Shown here: positions 12,921 through 13,147 of the stretch, piece after piece
Position numbering within the stretch: the first letter of the stretch is position 1
Layout of the letters: each line of letters opens with the position of its first letter
Origin: JAODBQ01 sp038213195
GTDB taxonomy: Bacteria > Actinomycetota > Acidimicrobiia > Acidimicrobiales > Ilumatobacteraceae
Length of the DNA stretch: 13,147 nucleotides
Direction: 5' to 3'
NCBI GenBank assembly: GCA_038213195.1
Contig: JBBQTN010000152.1
Location: forward strand, 1-13,147
Notes under the pieces: model-generated
Database searches by the model: none
What the model saw: only the letters and a program-made list of their open reading frames with translations
What the model was told of the DNA's origin: nothing
Program-made: the position numbers and the translations under genes

Positions 12921-12949
12921 TCAATCATCGCGGTCGCGCCGACAATAAT
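12921..12949 (+). promoter_or_regulatory. Weak candidate promoter of the downstream gene
   Basis: AATAAT (12944-12949) is the most AT-rich spot of the region and matches TATAAT at five of six bases. TCAATC (12921-12926) lies 17 bases upstream but is a poor -35. An alternative is CAGGCT (12984-12989), six bases before the GTG at 12996, which fits the leaderless pattern seen elsewhere. Confidence 0.25.
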
Positions 12950-12995
12950 TCGTCAGCGGACAGCTCGGACGTTCGCCGCCGACCAGGCTCGCGTC

Positions 12996-13147
12996 GTGAC
13001 CGCTCGACGGACATGGATCGCGGCGGTCGTGCTGCCCATCGCCGCCGTCGCCGCGCTCGTCCCGCTGCGCGATCATGTCGCCCGCACCAACCTCGCGCTG
13101 CTCCTGGTGATCGTCGTCCTCGCTGCCGCGATGCTCGGTGGTCGAAC
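12996..13147 (+). CDS. Membrane protein with DUF4118-like segment (5' part, cut by window edge)
   Basis: From a GTG at 12996 the frame stays open to the right edge for 50 codons. It reads MTARRTWIAAVVLPIAAVAA, then LVPLRDHVARTNLALLLVIV and VLAAAMLGGR. Two hydrophobic helices are joined by a short loop with 'LRDHVARTNLALLL', then a 'GGR' ending. This is the pattern of the DUF4118 four-helix membrane domain found in KdpD-like and other sensor histidine kinases and in some sensor phosphatases. The effector domain lies beyond the window, so kinase or phosphatase identity is unknown. No Shine-Dalgarno is seen; CAGGCT ends six bases before the GTG. It is separated from the hydratase operon by 140 bp and probably transcribed on its own. 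Confidence 0.6.
   Translation, partial: MTARRTWIAAVVLPIAAVAALVPLRDHVARTNLALLLVIVVLAAAMLGGR

Noticed and set aside
1..13147. Mobile elements, CRISPR arrays, tRNA or rRNA genes, toxin-antitoxin or defence genes.
   Set aside because: I saw no transposase, integrase, terminal inverted repeats with target duplications, regularly spaced repeats, tRNA-like folds or defence-type domains.

Overview
The window is high-GC, densely packed DNA with short intergenic gaps, GTG and TTG starts, FadE-type acyl-CoA dehydrogenases, a FadB2-type dehydrogenase and a MaoC hydratase pair like mycobacterial HadA/HadB. This points to a chromosomal segment of an actinobacterium. A member of the Acidimicrobiia (Ilumatobacter-like) is my best guess, but that placement is inference. 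I see no transposase, phage gene, CRISPR array, tRNA or rRNA, and no stretch over 300 bases without a gene.

Layout, left to right. (1) 1-209, minus: 5' part of a MarR regulator, divergent from (2) a two-gene operon, fadB2-like 3-hydroxyacyl-CoA dehydrogenase (289-1158) and icmF (1155-4361), whose start and stop overlap as ATGA. (3) 4423-5763, minus: membrane-anchored extracytoplasmic protein of unknown function, divergent from (4) a small GNAT-like protein (5909-6247). (5) 6520-6834: 104-aa unknown protein, converging on (6) an acyl-CoA dehydrogenase (6857-8110, minus). (7) 8282-10030: PAS-SpoIIE phosphatase, converging on (8) a second acyl-CoA dehydrogenase (10047-11300, minus). (9) 11360-11842: MgtC-family membrane protein. 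(10) 11945-12855: an overlapping pair of MaoC-like hydratase/dehydratase subunits. (11) 12996 to the end: start of a membrane protein with a DUF4118-like segment.

How the genes may work together. Most of the window is acyl-CoA metabolism. IcmF carries the Phe/Gln pair expected for isobutyryl-CoA/n-butyryl-CoA mutase, so it links valine-type branched C4 units with straight C4 units. The co-transcribed dehydrogenase would act on the straight-chain side (3-hydroxybutyryl-CoA). The MarR gene and the repeats between it and fadB2 suggest local control. The two dehydrogenases and the hydratase pair supply other beta-oxidation-type steps, but nothing here shows that they share a substrate with IcmF.

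The most striking signal outside the genes is a promoter pattern. Several genes lack a Shine-Dalgarno sequence and instead have a TANNNT -10-like hexamer ending 6-8 bases before the start codon, which suggests leaderless transcription. A second is a perfect 8-bp inverted repeat whose two arms contain the stop codons of two convergent genes. I found no clear case for a wholly new multi-gene system.
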